Below are positions 1-7,664 of a stretch of DNA of 64,000 nucleotides, in pieces. The translations under genes were made by a program, and so were the position numbers. How positions within the stretch are numbered: position 1 is the first letter of the stretch; each line of letters begins with the position of its first letter. The notes below the pieces were generated by a model, which saw only the letters and a program-made list of their open reading frames with translations, did not search any database and was not told the DNA's origin. Source of the DNA: Selenomonadaceae bacterium (GTDB taxonomy: Bacteria; Bacillota; Negativicutes; Selenomonadales; Selenomonadaceae); contig JAFRRH010000031.1 of NCBI GenBank assembly GCA_017428215.1, positions 62,001 to 126,000 on the forward strand. Direction: 5' to 3'.

Positions 1-2
1 GC

Positions 3-188
3 GTCAAGACGATTGACTACGATCGCAACCGCGTCCGCGACCTTATCGACAAACTTCAAGTGCAAGCCGATAAAGTTTCCAATGAGATTGACTTCGCGCT
101 TATTTCGACGACCGTAAAATATAAATTGCCCTTCGACATGAACGCCGGCAACTTGGAAGTCATCGAAGACTACGTAACTAATAGCTAA
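3..188 (+). CDS. C-terminal fragment of an unknown protein
   Basis: An open frame enters from the left edge and ends at TAA 186-188, giving the last 61 residues of a protein whose start lies outside the window. The fragment is charged and helix-like at first (DRNRVRDLIDKLQVQADKV), then ends in VIEDYVTNS. Codon usage resembles the other genes here. I do not recognise the family. No clear terminator follows. Confidence 0.55.
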   Translation, partial: VKTIDYDRNRVRDLIDKLQVQADKVSNEIDFALISTTVKYKLPFDMNAGNLEVIEDYVTNS

Positions 189-771
189 CAGCTACCAGCT
201 AAAACAAGGTCTCGGCGGAGGGCAGAAGTTTCGAGCGAAGTCGGTTCAGGTGCAGATGAACTGAGAGGCTGCACAGAAAATTTGCGAATGATTAATCGCT
301 AACCTAAAGGGTGTAAGAGGGAACTGTTGCACCGTAAAAAAATTTCGTCAAGCTAAACGTTCGTTCGCAAGCTCAATCAGTCGATAGCTCTTTAACTTGT
401 CAACTCGCAATATCATCAAACGTAAACACGCCTCCACAGGTGAATTGCATAAATAACCTTATCCGTTGCGTCGCCTTGCTTGAAGTTTTGAGCGGGCGGC
501 AAATAGACGACGCCGAAATTTTTGTCTTCCGCCGAGACCTTGAACATTTTTAATCGCGGCGAACAGCTAAAATTTTTGTAGCGTAAATCGCGACCGCTGT
601 TTGTCAACTTTTTAAAAGTTGCGCCGAGATCTTGAACATTTTTAATCGCGGCGAACAGCTAAAATCTTTATAGCGTAAATCGCGACCGCTGTTTGTCAAC
701 TTTTTAAAAGTTGCGCCGAGACCTTGAACCTTTGAACGTTATAAAAATTTTTAAGGACAGGAAGTGATTTT
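189..771. other. Gene-poor intergenic region upstream of cydA
   Basis: No convincing gene is seen in these 583 bases. The stretch holds a small inverted repeat near 250-277 (GTGCAG / CTGCAC) and the 92-base tandem repeat at 532-733. A minus-strand open frame at 416-607 overlaps the first repeat copy and has no ribosome binding site; it may be a gene relic. An AT-rich stretch with TATAAA at 740-745 could serve the cydAB promoter, but no good -35 is seen. Confidence 0.5.
532..733. repeat. 92-bp direct tandem repeat, 2.2 copies
   Basis: Copies start at 532 and 624, and a partial third at 716, giving an exact period of 92. Each begins CCGAGANCTTGAAC and ends TTTTTAAAAGTTGCG. The copies differ at only a few positions. 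The third is cut after about 18 bases, just ahead of the cydA leader. A small palindrome (AACTTTTTAAAAGTT) ends each full unit. Confidence 0.85.
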
Positions 772-2139
772 ATGGACGCACTTATACTTTCGCGTTTGCA
801 GTTTGCAATAACAACTATTTACCATTTCCTTTTTGTACCTGTGACTTTGGGCTTATCAATTTTCGTTGCACTGCTTGAGACGTGGTATATATCAAGCGGC
901 AGTTACGAAGAGCGCGTTAAGCTCAAAAAACTCGTGAAATTTTTCGGGACAATTTTCCTGATAAATTTTGCAATGGGCGTCGTGACTGGTATCGTGCAGG
1001 AATTTCATTTCGGTATGAACTGGTCGGAATATGCGCGATTCATGGGCGACATTTTCGGCGCACCGCTCGCACTTGAGGCTTTAACTGCATTCTTTATCGA
1101 ATCAACATTTATTGGGCTGTGGATTTTCGGTTGGGACAAGCTTAGCGAAAAACTTCACTGCCTGTGTATTTGGATTGTTGCGTTCGGTAGCAACCTTTCC
1201 GCGTTCTGGATTTTAGTAGCAAACTCTTTTATGCAACACCCCGTTGGTTACGCGATTGAAAACGGACGCGCCGTAATGACAGATTTTGGTGAACTCGTCA
1301 CTAATCCTTACGTCGTCGGCGAATATTCCCATGCCTTTTTTGCCGGTATAACTACGGGCGGTTTTTTGGTTATCGTCGTGAGCGCGTGGAAAATTGCAAC
1401 TGATGAGGCGTCGCGGGAAATGTTTATAAAGACGATTCGCCGCGCAGTTCTCTATACTTTGGTCGGAGTTATGGGCGTTATGGGTTCTGGACACATGCAC
1501 GCGCAATATCTCGCTGAAGGTAATCCGATGAAACTTGCGTCGTTTGAAGCTTTGTGGGAGACAGAAAATCCCGCGCCGTTCGCAGTCGTCGCCGATATTA
1601 ACCAAGAGGCGGGACGCAACGATTTTGAAATTTTAATTCCGAATATGTTCAGCTTTATGGTTCACAATTCTTTTGACGGCGAAGTTAAAGGTATTAACGA
1701 CTTACAACGCGAAGCCGTCGAGAAATACGGTAGCGGCTATTACATTCCAAACGACGTGCGCGGCATGTTCTGGAGCTTTAGAGCAATGGTCGGATCTGGC
1801 GGCTTGCTATTATTGATTGTCCTTGTAATGGGTTGCTTGGTTTTCTTATGCCGCAATAAAATTCGTGAACATTTATGTTGCTTAAAATTAATGCCGCTGT
1901 TGTTACCAATCCCGTTTATCGCGAATTCGGCGGGCTGGTACATAGCGGAGGCGGGGCGTCAACCTTGGATAGTTGTCGGCTTGCAGAAAACGGCGGTCGC
2001 AGTCAGCCCGAATTTATCGGCGGGCGAAGTTTGGATAACTTTAATCGGTTTCACGGCAATTTATTTATTCTTGGCTTGTCTGGCAGTCTTCGCGGCGGTT
2101 ATGTTCATTCGTCGTACACACATCACGGAGGAGGACTGA
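772..2139 (+). CDS. cydA: Cytochrome bd ubiquinol oxidase subunit I
   Basis: CydA is the quinol-oxidising, heme-bearing membrane subunit of cytochrome bd, a high-affinity terminal oxidase that also detoxifies oxygen in anaerobes. The 455-residue product opens with the family signature SRLQFAITTIYHFLFVPVTLG, which carries the N-terminal heme-ligand histidine. It continues through GMNWSEYARFMGDIFGAPLALEAL and VGSGHMHAQYLAEGNP, and shows about nine hydrophobic segments. The length fits short-Q-loop CydA proteins. The ATG at 772 follows AAGGACAGGAAGTG. cydB follows five bases after the stop, so the two are translated together. Confidence 0.97.
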   Translation: MDALILSRLQFAITTIYHFLFVPVTLGLSIFVALLETWYISSGSYEERVKLKKLVKFFGTIFLINFAMGVVTGIVQEFHFGMNWSEYARFMGDIFGAPLALEALTAFFIESTFIGLWIFGWDKLSEKLHCLCIWIVAFGSNLSAFWILVANSFMQHPVGYAIENGRAVMTDFGELVTNPYVVGEYSHAFFAGITTGGFLVIVVSAWKIATDEASREMFIKTIRRAVLYTLVGVMGVMGSGHMHAQYLAEGNPMKLASFEALWETENPAPFAVVADINQEAGRNDFEILIPNMFSFMVHNSFDGEVKGINDLQREAVEKYGSGYYIPNDVRGMFWSFRAMVGSGGLLLLIVLVMGCLVFLCRNKIREHLCCLKLMPLLLPIPFIANSAGWYIAEAGRQPWIVVGLQKTAVAVSPNLSAGEVWITLIGFTAIYLFLACLAVFAAVMFIRRTHITEED

Positions 2140-2144
2140 GGATC

Positions 2145-3149
2145 GTGGATTTAAATATCGTTTGGTTTATATTGATAACGGTGCTCTTCACGGGATTTTT
2201 TATCCTGGAGGGCTTTGATTACGGCGTTGGCATGATGATGCTTGGTCGCCCGAAAAATGAACGCTCGCAATTTGTCCGCGCAATCGGTCCTGTTTGGGAC
2301 GGTAACGAAGTTTGGATGATAACTGCGGGCGGCGCGACATTTGCAGCATTTCCGCACGTCTACGCTACGATGTTCAGCACATTTTATATCGCGCTGTTTT
2401 TAATGTTGCTTGCGTTGATTATGCGCGGCGTGGCATTTGAACTGCGCGGCAAGCTCCAATATTCCGATTGGACAAATTTCTGGGACTTCGGAATTATGTT
2501 TGGAAGTTTCGTACCGGCTCTCTTATGGGGCGTGGCAGTTGTTAATCTTCTGCGCGGCTTGCCAATCGATTATCAAATGCATTACGTCGGAAATTTCTTA
2601 GACTTATTAAGCCCGTGCGCTTTACTCGGCGGAATTTTCTTCGTATTGTTATTCGCATTTCATGGAGCCAACTTTTTATCAATTAAAATAGCCGACATAG
2701 CACTTGTACAAGATTTACAACGAAAAAGTTTCAAACTCGGACTCGCGACACTCGTAGCTTACGTAGTATTTGCGGGCTTTGCGGCGGCGGATACTGACAT
2801 TCTCGCCAAATTAAGTACGGTAATTTTCTTGGGCTTGTCGATTGGCGCGTTGATTGCAAGTTGTGCAGGGGCGGCTTCGGGCTGTGGTTGCAAGGCGTTT
2901 ATCTCGTCGACGCTCGCTATAGCTTTCTTGACAATCGGATTTTTTACTGCGCTCTTCCCGCGAATCATGGTTTCGAGTATTTCGCCCGATTTTAATTTGA
3001 ACATTTATAACGCCGCCTCTACGCCGCATACATTGACGCTTATGACGATTGCCGCGGCGATTTTCGTACCGATTGTTTTAATTTATCAAGCTTGGACTTA
3101 CAGAATTTTCAAGGAGCGCGTGACGCCCGCTGATGTGCATTACCATTGA
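2145..3149 (+). CDS. cydB: Cytochrome bd ubiquinol oxidase subunit II
   Basis: CydB is the second membrane subunit of cytochrome bd. The frame is open back into cydA, but the start chosen is GTG 2145, preceded by GGAGGAGG and giving MDLNIVWFILITVLFTGFF. That leaves 334 residues, the usual CydB length. The family motif FDYGVGMMM and GPVWDGNEVWMITAGGATFAAFP are present, with about eight or nine membrane spans. There is no cydCD beside it, so heme and cysteine export functions must lie elsewhere. A hairpin terminator follows the stop. Confidence 0.96.
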   Translation: MDLNIVWFILITVLFTGFFILEGFDYGVGMMMLGRPKNERSQFVRAIGPVWDGNEVWMITAGGATFAAFPHVYATMFSTFYIALFLMLLALIMRGVAFELRGKLQYSDWTNFWDFGIMFGSFVPALLWGVAVVNLLRGLPIDYQMHYVGNFLDLLSPCALLGGIFFVLLFAFHGANFLSIKIADIALVQDLQRKSFKLGLATLVAYVVFAGFAAADTDILAKLSTVIFLGLSIGALIASCAGAASGCGCKAFISSTLAIAFLTIGFFTALFPRIMVSSISPDFNLNIYNAASTPHTLTLMTIAAAIFVPIVLIYQAWTYRIFKERVTPADVHYH

Positions 3150-3163
3150 GCATTTTGCATATA

Positions 3164-3204
3164 ACAAAAAAGCCTCCTCCGCATTTGGAAGGGGGCTTAA
3201 TTTT
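3164..3204 (+). terminator. Rho-independent terminator after cydAB
   Basis: A GC-rich stem (AAGCCTCCTCC paired with GGAAGGGGGCTT, one or two mismatches) sits between an A run and TTTT. It lies about 20 bases after the cydB stop and between convergent genes, so it may also serve the minus-strand cassette. Confidence 0.75.
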
Positions 3205-3234
3205 ATTGAGAAAATCCTTAGCCGGCAAAAAGTT

Positions 3235-4230
3235 TTAAACCTGTCGAAGGAGGTAATTTATTTTACTCTTCCATTCTTCCTCAATTTCCTTGTGGAAACG
3301 GTCAAGTTCTCGCTCGCAAAATTGCGACGTATATTTTCCGTCTTTACATGCGGTACGAGCAACACGCCGATAGAAACGTTTGGAATTGTCGCCGTCGATA
3401 TAATAAGCATATTTCTCAATCATTTTTTCTTTATCAGGACCGAACCAACTGCTGACTGTAACATATTCATAAGTTTTATTGGTCTTAACACAACCGTAAA
3501 ATTCGCTCGCCGGCTCCAAATGTCCTTTAATTCTGGATGCCAGCCAATCATTTGCGTGTTCTTGACGGTCGTTAATATATTCGGTATCCTTCGTGCGGAA
3601 CGTGAAAAAATTCGACGGCAGAGAAATTTTTTTGCCTGTATAACTTTCCAACTCATTGACGAAGGAGCGCAAATCCGCAATCAACCGTTGATGAACGCCG
3701 TATTTATAATTGCCGCTTGTTTCGGCATAACGAGCAACGCGATTCATTTTGCGCTGTTCATACATAACGATAACTTGTTGGGCAAGTGCCTCCGCCTGTG
3801 AATAAATTTCATCACGAAAAGCACGTTCACCGGCAGATTTTGCCGAACTCGACGACTTATAATCAAAATCATCTTCTCCAGACACTCCGCTGAAAGAATT
3901 TTGCCAAATTTCCATTGCATATTGGTCGCTATCTTCCAACATAAAACGATAATCACTTTTAGGCGGCGGCGTGAACGTCAGCGGCTGTTGCATTTTAGAT
4001 TTTAATTCCGCGAGCTTTGCACCGACGTTTACAAATTCTTCAGTCAAGCTCAATGCTTTTGCCGGACAAAGCTCCACGACATTTCTAACTTTGCCGACTT
4101 CCGAATCAGCGACGACGCCTGCGCCGATAACTTCTACTTTGCCGGAAGAATCTTCTTGCAAAACATTGCACTCAAGCGCACACATGCCGCAAGCAATGCA
4201 TTTATCTTTTTGAACTTTCAGCTTGTACAT
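3235..4230 (-). CDS. Ferredoxin-domain protein of unknown function
   Basis: The first 60 or so residues form a ferredoxin-like module: C11-x2-C14-x2-C17-x3-C21, then ELCPAKAL near residue 55, enough for one [4Fe-4S] cluster. The remaining 270 residues are soluble, rich in charged and aromatic residues (for example YEQRKMNRVARYAE, SSWFGPDKEKMIEKYAYYIDGD) and match no family I know. It is the last gene of a five-gene minus-strand run. AGGTGATTTT precedes the ATG, directly after the upstream gene's stop. A redox or electron-transfer role for the head domain is inference from the motif. Confidence 0.85.
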   Translation of the reverse strand: MYKLKVQKDKCIACGMCALECNVLQEDSSGKVEVIGAGVVADSEVGKVRNVVELCPAKALSLTEEFVNVGAKLAELKSKMQQPLTFTPPPKSDYRFMLEDSDQYAMEIWQNSFSGVSGEDDFDYKSSSSAKSAGERAFRDEIYSQAEALAQQVIVMYEQRKMNRVARYAETSGNYKYGVHQRLIADLRSFVNELESYTGKKISLPSNFFTFRTKDTEYINDRQEHANDWLASRIKGHLEPASEFYGCVKTNKTYEYVTVSSWFGPDKEKMIEKYAYYIDGDNSKRFYRRVARTACKDGKYTSQFCERELDRFHKEIEEEWKSKINYLLRQV

Positions 4231-4239
4231 AAAATCACC

Positions 4240-5061
4240 TCATCTGACGGCTTGCATTTTTTTGATATACTCGTTGCCCGTGCTCAAAGTTTTATTTATC
4301 TGCGTGCTCAATTTTCCGTTTGAATCGAACAGCGGGGCTTTTAAAATGTCGGAAACTGCCACCGCGAAATTGCAACAGTTCATAATGTCATCAATGTCCG
4401 CGTTGCTGTAATATTCCACATTAAAGCCATTGCGGTTAATAATTTCGCTCGTGTGTTGAATGCTTTTCAAAAGGAGCGCGTTCATTTGCGCCAATAATTT
4501 CAGCACGGACTCCGCCTTATCGTTAATACCCTCAAATGCAATTCGTTCAGTATCAATGTTATGTGCGATAATTTCCGCCTCGTCGCTACGTGTATAGGCA
4601 ACGTCAAGATTAATTCGGGCTTCTTTTTTTATCGCGCCGCTAATGCCGCTGTATTCCAACGAAAAAAGAAACGTGCCGAGTGTTTCTTTAGTAGACATGT
4701 TAACACCAGAAACCGAAATCATTTGATTCATTGAAGATAAATTTTCGGGGCGCAATGCCAAGTTGCGAATTGCCTCAGCTGATAGACGCTTGCTAAAGTT
4801 AATCTGGACAACCTTTTCATGCACGGCGACAAATTTTGGAAGTGTGCCGCTCATTATACCTTTTTTGCGATTCGCCAACTTAATCAGAGTTGAATCCAAT
4901 TTTTCGCACTGCGAATTACGTTTTCTTATCGCCGCCTCGACCATGCTGAACGCCTCATAATTTACGTTGCGTGCCTCGCGCTCGTACTTATCGGCTTGCC
5001 ACATATCCATAAACAAACCGACCGTCGGCAAAGTAAATCGGACAACAGAAGTAACTGACAT
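4240..5061 (-). CDS. Unknown protein of the ferredoxin/zinc-ribbon cassette
   Basis: A 273-residue protein I do not recognise. It starts MSVTSVVRFTLPTVGLFMDMWQADKY, a mildly hydrophobic head, followed by mostly helical, mixed-charge sequence with a beta-like middle (NMSTKETLGTFLFSLEYSG). No known catalytic motif is visible. It sits 10 bases after the glycine-zipper gene and 9 bases before the ferredoxin-domain gene, all on one strand, so it is almost certainly co-transcribed with them. The start has AGGAGGGATTTT in front of it. Confidence 0.8.
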   Translation of the reverse strand: MSVTSVVRFTLPTVGLFMDMWQADKYEREARNVNYEAFSMVEAAIRKRNSQCEKLDSTLIKLANRKKGIMSGTLPKFVAVHEKVVQINFSKRLSAEAIRNLALRPENLSSMNQMISVSGVNMSTKETLGTFLFSLEYSGISGAIKKEARINLDVAYTRSDEAEIIAHNIDTERIAFEGINDKAESVLKLLAQMNALLLKSIQHTSEIINRNGFNVEYYSNADIDDIMNCCNFAVAVSDILKAPLFDSNGKLSTQINKTLSTGNEYIKKMQAVR

Positions 5062-5071
5062 AAAATCCCTC

Positions 5072-6145
5072 CTACAAGTTTACAACAATTTTTCTGCTCC
5101 TAAAATCTCTGCGGAAGTCTTCGCGATTGGCGAACGCAACTTTACTGCCGAAGTTTTGCAAAATTTTATCCAAGCCCTGCGCGATAATTTCCACGTCGTT
5201 TGAATGCGTGCCCTTTGAAATCAGCTCGAAGCCGTCTTGAACATTTTTATCCCATTTGTACTTTTCATCGGCAAAATATTTTTTCATAACGCCGCGTTGA
5301 TGTTCCATTTCGGCAAGGGCGTCCGTTTTTATTTTGTAAATGATTTTTCGTCTATCCGCCGCCGCATTAATCTTTGAAGCGTCCCAAAGTTTCAACGTGG
5401 CATCAATCGCGGCGATTAATCCACTGCAAGCTACAGCAGTAACTGTGGAACCAATAACCGCACCGACGACCGGAATAGGAATTAGCGTTTGACCGATGAC
5501 TGCGCCGTAAGTGGCTCCAATTTCCGCGCCAACAAAACCGCCAACAGTTTCAATCGCCAACGTCAAGCCTTTTTTGCCGACTTCTTTAATAAATTGCTCT
5601 TCATCAATTTTGCCGTCCAATAAATCCAAGACATTATCTTTTATCATGCTACCAAAGACCAACGCCTTAGCCGCGACATTTGAATTAATTCCCACGTTAA
5701 GCAAAACTTTCTGCGCCGCATTGCCGCCAATCCGTTTAGCCTCTTGAATAGCAATTTCTTTACCTTTCTCGACGACGACCTTTTTAACGACAACTTTTGT
5801 CTGCGCGGCTATAGCATGGATTGCCTCGTCAAAATTTTTTTCGCCCGTAGCAAAGTCAAATATCGTCTTCGTACTGGAGGAAACAATTTCAACTGCCGCC
5901 GCGTTCAAATTATCGGCATTTGATTTTTTAAGACGATTAGTTGAGAGTCTAAGGTCGCGAGTAAGTTCTTTTGAAATTCTTGGCGGCAAAGTTACTTCTG
6001 CCAATTCGTAAGAAACTTTATAACTGCGTTCCAATGCCGCGTCGCTGAATTTAATAAGCTCGCGACTAACGGGCGGCGCAATTTCTTTGGCAACTTTATT
6101 CGCCATTTTGCATTTTAAATTGTCGCCATAATCTTCGTAGGACAT
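5072..6145 (-). CDS. Glycine-zipper membrane-active protein, unknown function
   Basis: The 357-residue product has a charged helical N-terminal half and, from about residue 200, a long glycine-zipper stretch (VGAEIGATYGAVIGQ, then PVVGAVIGSTVTAVACSGLIAAI). Such stretches form tight transmembrane helix packing and occur in membrane-inserting or pore-like proteins. The C-terminal 120 residues are charged and soluble, with DRRKIIYKIKTDALAEMEHQ. No signal peptide is seen. It is the third gene of the cassette, six bases after the zinc-ribbon gene. A membrane role is inference; the family is unknown to me. Confidence 0.8.
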   Translation of the reverse strand: MSYEDYGDNLKCKMANKVAKEIAPPVSRELIKFSDAALERSYKVSYELAEVTLPPRISKELTRDLRLSTNRLKKSNADNLNAAAVEIVSSSTKTIFDFATGEKNFDEAIHAIAAQTKVVVKKVVVEKGKEIAIQEAKRIGGNAAQKVLLNVGINSNVAAKALVFGSMIKDNVLDLLDGKIDEEQFIKEVGKKGLTLAIETVGGFVGAEIGATYGAVIGQTLIPIPVVGAVIGSTVTAVACSGLIAAIDATLKLWDASKINAAADRRKIIYKIKTDALAEMEHQRGVMKKYFADEKYKWDKNVQDGFELISKGTHSNDVEIIAQGLDKILQNFGSKVAFANREDFRRDFRSRKIVVNL

Positions 6146-6151
6146 AATGAC

Positions 6152-6316
6152 TCAACCTTTGCTGACTTTAATTTTACCTTTGCCGTATTCGACGGTGTAA
6201 CGTTTGCCGCAACTCGGACAACTGCCGCTCGTGCGTTGGGTGCTTGCCGTGTCGACCGTGTAGGAATTGAGTTTTCGCCCGCAATGCGGACAATTTACGC
6301 TCTTTGAAACCGACAT
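6152..6316 (-). CDS. 54-residue zinc-ribbon protein
   Basis: A short gene between the glycine-zipper gene and the XRE regulator. ATG at 6316 follows GGAGTGATTAAT, and TGA is at 6152-6154. The product has two CxxC knuckles, NCPHCGRK and SCPSCGKRY, about 24 residues apart, which is a typical zinc ribbon, and ends in a lysine-rich tail (KGKIKVSKG). It could bind zinc and contact nucleic acid or a partner protein. Tight spacing on both sides (6 bases each) and the good ribosome site make it a real member of the operon. Confidence 0.8.
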   Translation of the reverse strand: MSVSKSVNCPHCGRKLNSYTVDTASTQRTSGSCPSCGKRYTVEYGKGKIKVSKG

Positions 6317-6321
6317 ATTAA

Positions 6322-6699
6322 TCACTCCTCAACTTTTTTGTTGGAAAAAATTTTATCTGCCTTCTCGAATTGCTCAAGCATTTTGTCCATATCGTCATTG
6401 AGCTTTTTGATTTCCTCGAACGTTTCTTTCATGTCGCTCCAAAAATTTTTCAAATCCGATTTATAAATGCCGTCAATGTCAGTGAGCAACGCCAATTCAA
6501 CATTTAAAACACGAGAAATTCTTATGAGCATGGGAAGAGAAATACTTTTGTTAGCAGAAGCACTTTCGATGTGCGACAGATAATTTTTGTTAATGTCAAG
6601 TTTATCGGCAAGTTCAGCTTGTGTCATATTTCGTAACTTGCGAAAACCTGCAATACGCATTCCAATACAGCGCATTTCTTCGCGACAGTCTTCCTTCAT
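6322..6699 (-). CDS. XRE-family transcriptional regulator
   Basis: A 125-residue DNA-binding protein. Residues about 10-70 form a helix-turn-helix of the Cro/C1 type: RIAGFRKLRNMTQAELADKL, then INKNYLSHIES. The C-terminal 45 residues are an acidic/basic coiled coil (FEEIKKLNDDMDKMLEQFEKAD), likely for dimerisation. It leads the minus-strand cassette, six bases ahead of the zinc-ribbon gene, and presumably autoregulates it. GGGAGG precedes the ATG. Confidence 0.93.
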   Translation of the reverse strand: MKEDCREEMRCIGMRIAGFRKLRNMTQAELADKLDINKNYLSHIESASANKSISLPMLIRISRVLNVELALLTDIDGIYKSDLKNFWSDMKETFEEIKKLNDDMDKMLEQFEKADKIFSNKKVEE

Positions 6700-6781
6700 G
6701 TGATTGCCTCCCGAAATTGTTTATTTGAAAGACATTTTATCAAAAAATTTTATTTTGTCGCCTACCTTGAATCTGAATTTC

Positions 6782-6800
6782 TGTACACAATAGGTACACT
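6782..6800 (-). promoter_or_regulatory. Candidate operator: GTGTAC direct repeat upstream of the XRE gene
   Basis: On the minus strand, GTGTACC-TATT-GTGTACA gives two GTGTAC half-sites one helical turn apart (11-base period), about 85 bases upstream of the XRE start. A TTATAGT box lies just upstream of it in the same direction, so a regulator bound here would cover the likely transcription start. The assignment is inference. Confidence 0.35.
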
Positions 6801-6910
6801 TTTTTGTTGACTATAATCTTTTTGTTAAAGTTTCATTAAATCATTGACTGCCGCAAAAATTGATGATAAAATTCTTTCAAATTCAAAGAAAATAAAAAGT
6901 GTATATTTAT

Positions 6911-6950
6911 AAAAAAAGCCCTCGTGCAGATGCGCGGGGCTTAAAATTTT
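6911..6950 (-). terminator. Terminator after the serine recombinase gene
   Basis: AAGCCC...GGGGCTT forms a stem followed, on the minus strand, by a run of seven T. It lies immediately after the recombinase stop and separates that gene from the XRE cassette. Confidence 0.7.
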
Positions 6951-6953
6951 TAA

Positions 6954-7541
6954 TCAGTCTTCGTCGGCGTGAGCCCACTTTAAAAAAGTTTGGGGATTAA
7001 TGCCGAGAATTTTTGCGGCTTCGCGAGCAGAAATTTTTCCAAATCGCCACTCGTCACGAATTGAAAAATAATTTTCGGGACGTTTCAGCGGCGGACGCCC
7101 GAATTTTACACCGCGAGCTTTGGCGGCGGCAATTCCCTCAGCTTGACGTTGCTTGATAAAATCGCGTTCAATCTGCGCGAACGCCGACATAATTTGCAAA
7201 GTCAAATCGGCAATGAGCGTGCCGAGAAAATCTTTTTTATTGCGCGTGTCGAGGAGCGGCATATCCAAAACGACAATCGCCGCGTGTTTTTCTTTAGTTA
7301 TAACGCGCCATTGCTCCAAAATTTCCGAGTAATTTCTTCCGAGACGGTCGATATTTTTGACGACGAAAACATCTTCGGCGCGAAGTTTGCGCAGAAGTTT
7401 TTGATATTGCGGGCGATTGAAATCCTTGCCGCTTTGCTTATCAATAAAAATTTTATCCGCGCCAAAATTTTTCAGTGCGTCGAGTTGCCAATATTCATTC
7501 TGATCTTTGCTTGAAACGCGAGCATAGCCGTAAACAGCCAT
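6954..7541 (-). CDS. Serine recombinase, resolvase/invertase family
   Basis: The 195-residue protein matches small serine recombinases: GYARVSSKDQN at the N-terminus supplies the catalytic serine, FVVKNIDRLGRNYSEI carries the conserved arginine region, and ERDFIKQRQAEGIAAAKARG is the long E helix. A C-terminal helix-turn-helix (ISAREAAKILGINPQTFLKWA) binds DNA. AAGGAGG precedes the ATG. It may be the resolvase or invertase of a mobile island that includes the neighbouring XRE cassette, but no res or inversion sites could be found by eye. Confidence 0.93.
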   Translation of the reverse strand: MAVYGYARVSSKDQNEYWQLDALKNFGADKIFIDKQSGKDFNRPQYQKLLRKLRAEDVFVVKNIDRLGRNYSEILEQWRVITKEKHAAIVVLDMPLLDTRNKKDFLGTLIADLTLQIMSAFAQIERDFIKQRQAEGIAAAKARGVKFGRPPLKRPENYFSIRDEWRFGKISAREAAKILGINPQTFLKWAHADED

Positions 7542-7602
7542 AAAATTTCCTCCTTAACTTGTGAGTTTGTAACAAAAAAAATTTCCAGACCTAACTCCAA
7601 TT

Positions 7603-7631
7603 TTGACAAGCAATTAGGCATTTGTTAAACT
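7603..7631 (+). promoter_or_regulatory. Sigma-70-type promoter of larC
   Basis: TTGACA at 7603-7608 and TAAACT at 7626-7631 are separated by 17 bases, about 34 bases upstream of the larC start. The -35 is a perfect consensus and the -10 matches at four of six positions. Confidence 0.6.
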
Positions 7632-7664
7632 GCGCAAAAATATTTGACTTATGGAGGGAGTTTT

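Noticed and set aside
416..607. 63-residue minus-strand open frame before cydA
   Set aside because: No ribosome binding site, and its first third is simply the reverse of the 92-bp repeat; at best a relic.
1213..1605. 130-residue open frame on the minus strand inside cydA
   Set aside because: It lies wholly inside a well-supported gene, has no ribosome site, and the codon pattern fits the cydA frame.
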